The notes under the pieces are model-generated. The model did no database searches, was not told the origin of the DNA, and saw only the letters and a list, made by a program, of their open reading frames with translations. Below, piece after piece: positions 54,849 to 58,504 of a stretch of 58,504 nucleotides of DNA. Origin of the DNA: Podochytrium sp. JEL0797 (taxonomy: Eukaryota; Chytridiomycota; Chytridiomycetes; Chytridiales; Chytriomycetaceae); assembly GCA_027596195.1 (NCBI GenBank), contig JADGJG010000055.1, positions 1 through 58,504 on the forward strand, written 5' to 3'. The position numbers and the translations under genes were made by a program. Numbering within the stretch: position 1 is the stretch's first letter; each line of letters opens with the position of its first letter.

Positions 54849-57800
54849 TCAAAGGAGCAAATAGGCGGGAATCTTCCCCTGTCCTTTGACATGAATGTCG
54901 CCTTTGACTTCAAACTCAAAGTTTTCATTGTCGCCGAGAGCCTCAATCGTCTTAACAGACACCTGCACTTGCCCGGCATCACTCAAAGCACACATCTGCG
55001 CGGCGATTTCGACGGTTTCTCCAACCAAGGAATACTGGTTTCTGCGCCCAACAAGTCCCTGTATTAAATTTTTGTTATTCCACGTTATTTGAGGTGAAGC
55101 AACACAACTTACCGCAATAACAGCTCCAGAGTGGACTCCAACACGCAGAGCAATTTTGTGATCACCAACGGCACCATCGACAAGGGATTCATTCACCAAG
55201 TTCTTCATCTCGGTACAGCACTGAAGAGCTTGAGCGGCACACTCCGCTCTCTCTTCTGGCGTAGATTCCTGAGAAGCAGAAAGTCCCGCAGCGACAATCC
55301 AAGAATCGTGGAAGCTGTCGACTTTGTGAAGATGCGGATACTTGGAAATAATATCGTCAAACTTGGGATACAACGCGTTCAAAAACTGTAAAGCTTTGGT
55401 TGGTTCCAAGTTCTTGAATCCAGCGATATCTGTTTTATTTGTGTGATAAGCGAAGAGGATGTAACATACCAAAAAAATAACGCGAATTTACCAGCGAAAA
55501 ATACCGACACGCATCTGAAGTGCTCTGGCTCTGGATGAATACCAGCCTCAATCTTGTTAATAATATGGTAAGGCATAGACGTCACGCCGGCAACTTTATT
55601 CGAGTCGTCCAATTCGGCTCGCATCTCCTCAGATTGGAATTGAGTTTCCAACAGCTCTGGAAAGTGCACAGGAATGAGAATGAAGTAAATTATGATTCGC
55701 ATATCTCACCAGTCATGGTAGCAGCTTGTTCAATCTTCAGCGTCTCAATCTCTTCTTCGTGGTCCTTCAAGAGCTCGGATACCTTCTTGCGAATCTCTTT
55801 CGTTTTTTGAGAAAGACTTGAACGGTGCTGGCGCTTCAGTTCGGTGAAAATGGTTTTGTTGTGGGCAACAAGAACTTTCACTCTTTCAGCCCCTATTTTT
55901 TCCCTGTCAGATGTCGCACAGATGTCGTTGGGGAATATGCGAAGAATTTTACCTGCTTCTGCAAAATCTTTCTCCATTTCGGAATGTTCATTATCGTTGA
56001 TTCCCATACCCTCTTCCTCTTCCTTTCCTTCTCCAGTCTCCTCCTCTTCATAAAAGGTCATGGGCAAGGGGTCGTCGTCATGAACTTCTTTTGCACCGTG
56101 ATCCGACTTGGAGTGGAACGTGACTCTGCAAATGATCAACGCAAACTCAACCACTTGCATTCTATCTCCCTTCACTTGGACTTCCAACACATGATCTCCC
56201 TTTTTTACTTCCGTGTGAAACCCACCGCTCGAGACCTGCTTGACCGCCTTGGCGTCCAATCCGGGAAACAAGTCTCCCATAACAGCAGGAGGGGCGCCTG
56301 TCGTGGCATTTCTGAATTGGAAGGTGTCTTCGACGTTCTTGGTGGCATAGTTGACGCGGAGGGTGTTGGCATCAAAGATGAGGTATCCAGAAGTGGCGCT
56401 GGGTGGTAAAGCTTTGATGAACCCAGCAAAAGCGCGAGTCCCGTCTGCGTTTTTGTTGTGCTTGACGCAGAGGACGATTGGAAGAAGGTGACCCTGTTTG
56501 TGGATTCCCATGACTGTTTGGAATGCGTCAATAACCTGTTTGTAACTCGATTTGTTAGAATTGGAGGACAAAAGAAGAATATATAGTGTCAACTTACTCT
56601 GGCGGCTCCGGTGTCCAAATATTTCTTTAAGAGTCCGTCATGCATCTCAGAAAATGGAGACGGGACAATAATATCAATGTTTTTTCCAACCGCCTCGCCG
56701 TTGGGGTAACCAAACAGTGTGTTGAAATTTTCGTTTGTGTGCATAATCACACCGACGTTGCTGCGCTCGCCTGAAATTTTGATGATCGCGTTCTCTTCCG
56801 AAGCCAAGTTCATGCGCTTGGTGGATCCTGCAGCCTTGGTTTTGGATTCGATTTCGTCCTCTTTCTCATCGCTTTTGAGGATGGGGTGGTCTCCGATCAT
56901 CATCTGTGGATGGCGCATCAGCATTGGTAGTACCGGGTTTTGCAGGAAGCAAATCACATACCTTTTCGCGGTTTCTACAAGCAACTGCATATGACTTTGC
57001 AAAAGAAGCCGCTTGCTTGCGTTGAGCACGTACCAAAGCAGCGTCGACAGATTTCTGCTGTTCAGTCAACTGGAGTGCATCCTGCTTGTGCTTTTGGACT
57101 TTGATGCTTGTGAGGAGGTCAAATTCGGCAGCCGCGTGCTTGGAGAGGAGCTCGTATTCTTCGAGACGGTGCTGTGTGGCGAAGTCTTCTGCTTCTTCCA
57201 TGTTCATGAGCTCGAGGTCATTGAGCTGATTTTGAGAGACGCGAGTTAGCAAAAGCACAATAGATCATGTAATAGGCATCAATACCTCTGTCGTGTGTCT
57301 GACACGGCACAGCTGAAGCTCGCGAAGAAACTCGGACTCTATATTACAGCATTTGAGAATCGGAATGAAGGGAATGAATCGACAAACCTTTCTGCTGTCT
57401 CATTGCGGCCAGCTGTGCTTGACTCTCGTTTTCTTTCAGGGCCTTGCGCGCCTGATTTTGATCCTTGATATGTCTGATTTCAATCGCGTTGATGCGTCTG
57501 ACGGTTTCGGCAAGACGTCTCTGCGAGAGCAACAACTCGTTTCTACATTACGAAAAATGAACGCGAAAAAGAGTGAAGTGAGAAGTGAGTAAAACAATGG
57601 GGATTGGCATCTCTTTGGATGGACAATAGCGAGACGATTTTTTCACCTTTCCGCTGTATGACGCTGTTCCATGCGAACCGATCTCGCATGAAACGCGGCG
57701 CGTTTTTGTCTCGTGCTCGATTTGAACGCGGCCTCGCGTTCTCTGGCTTCTTCTTGGAACCGGAGCAAAGATTTGATGGCCGCCAATTTGTCCACGAGAT

Positions 57801-58094
57801 TGTTGAGCTTGAGCTTGCGTTCCCAAGCAAACTGAGAGTCGCGCGCAGTTTCGAGCTGGCGGTCCGCGATGGCGCTGTTGTTGGCGAGTTGGGTTTTGAG
57901 TCGATGATTTTCGCTCTCGAGGTTGGCGGTGCAGATGGTGCCTGGAACGCGTTGTGAACCCTTGTTGCTAACGATTAATACTACTCACTTTCTTCATCAA
58001 AGAGTTTGACGACTGCTTGCTGAGCTTTCAACTTGGTTTCTGTGACGTGTCTACAACGCGTAACTGCGGCTGACTGGCTGAACTTGGCCTCCAT
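54849..58094 (-). CDS. Coiled-coil/PAS/class III cyclase-homology protein, array copy B
   Basis: It has the same architecture and exon plan as copy A, from the ATG at 58094 (MEAKFSQSAAVTRCRHVT) to the stop at 54849, with 193 bp between its stop and the start of copy A. The PAS core is almost identical to that of A (SGERSNVGVIMHTNENFNTL). The cyclase-homology domain reads VSVFFADIAGFK, HKVDSFHDSWIVAAGL, LRVGVHSGAVIAGLVGRRNQ, YSLVGETVEIAAQM, KGQGKIPAYLLL. Again the two metal Asp are kept while the transition-state Asn and Arg are replaced (E and Q). The acidic EEEE-rich loop near 56.0 kb differs in length from copy A. It is probably a signal-sensing partner of another cyclase. Confidence 0.82.
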
Positions 58095-58248
58095 TTTGTT
58101 AATTTTTGGTGATTTACACAGGAAAAAAAAGAGAAATGACAAAAAGGATATTTAAGATTTTTTTCTAAACGGTGAAGTATTACATTTTATAAAACCTTTT
58201 TTAATAGAAGAATAGTAGTGAAATCAAAAAGAAATGATGCCCGTTACA
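58095..58248. other. Short intergenic spacer in the cyclase array
   Basis: 154 A/T-rich bases between the start of copy B and the stop of copy C; comparable to the 193-bp spacer between A and B. Confidence 0.6.
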
Positions 58249-58504
58249 TTAAATGAGGTAATAGGCAGCAATTTTTCCTTGTCTTTTGACCTGAACGTCG
58301 CCTTTGACTTCAAACTCAAAGTTTTCATTGTCGCCGAGGGCCTCAATTGTCTTAACAGACACCTGCACTTGCCCGGCATCACTCAAAGCACACATCTGCG
58401 CGGCAATTTCGACGGTTTCTCCAACCAAGGAATACTGGTTTCTGCGCCCAACAAGTCCCTGTATTAAATTTTTGTTATTCCACGTTATTTGAGGTGAAGC
58501 AACA
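58249..58504 (-). CDS. Cyclase-homology protein, array copy C, only the 3' end in window
   Basis: The last exon ends with KIAAYYLI and a stop at 58249. The visible part matches the end of copy B (YSLVGETVEIAAQM, SDAGQVQVSVKTIEALGD, FEFEVKGDVQVK) with a few changes near the C-terminus. From about 58408 to the window edge, including the last intron, it is identical to copy B (55000–55096). The remainder of the gene lies to the right. Confidence 0.85.
   Translation of the reverse strand, partial: VASPQITWNNKNLIQGLVGRRNQYSLVGETVEIAAQMCALSDAGQVQVSVKTIEALGDNENFEFEVKGDVQVKRQGKIAAYYLI

Noticed and set aside
1..58504. CRISPR arrays, operons with Shine-Dalgarno sites, or rRNA genes
   Set aside because: None seen; the window is intron-containing eukaryotic DNA.

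Overview
The window is eukaryotic nuclear DNA. Its genes are split by short GT–AG introns (about 45–130 nt), packed on both strands, and some start codons lie under 100 bp apart. A zoosporic true fungus, most likely a chytrid (Chytridiomycota), fits best. Two genes belong to motile cilia (CFAP70 and an ERICH2-like protein), and these sit beside fungal-type genes: betaine-lipid synthase with the fungal domain order, a DAP1-type MAPR protein and an MSS51/MYND protein. The exact species cannot be read from the sequence.

Left arm (1–9.2 kb): the 3' part of a non-LTR reverse transcriptase ORF, about 3 kb of gene-free degenerate repeats, a single-pass membrane protein with a cytoplasmic SAM domain, and a damaged F-box/LRR locus whose halves face opposite ways. 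9.2–20 kb (minus strand): a large protein joining a tropomodulin-like LRR to Sel1 repeats, Pol III subunit RPC5, a MAPR heme-binding protein, and a Ctr-like copper-transporter relative without the usual methionine motif. 20–22.4 kb: a small ORF and a TATA-driven, GPI-anchored Thr/Ala-rich mucin preceded by three tandem repeat units carrying five copies of a 19-bp box. 23–30 kb: F-box/LRR protein, threonine aldolase, ankyrin protein and BTA1.

30–33 kb is mostly repeats with two weak hypothetical genes. 33.9–41.2 kb holds a ciliary group (ERICH2-like, an HExxH protein and CFAP70) and then METTL3, which is divergent from CFAP70 across 74 bp. A second, intact copy of the METTL3 last exon lies about 1 kb downstream; 13 of its 14 base changes are synonymous. 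43–51 kb holds an F-box gene, a PanP-type PLP decarboxylase, an HNH_2 gene flanked by a MSS51 gene and a stray fragment of it, and the MSS51/MYND gene.

Right arm (51.4–58.5 kb): a head-to-tail tandem array of at least three coiled-coil/PAS/class III cyclase-homology genes. The two readable catalytic domains keep both metal-binding aspartates but lack the transition-state Asn and Arg, so they look like C1-type half-sites or pseudo-cyclases. This array and the METTL3 exon pair are the two observations most worth following up.
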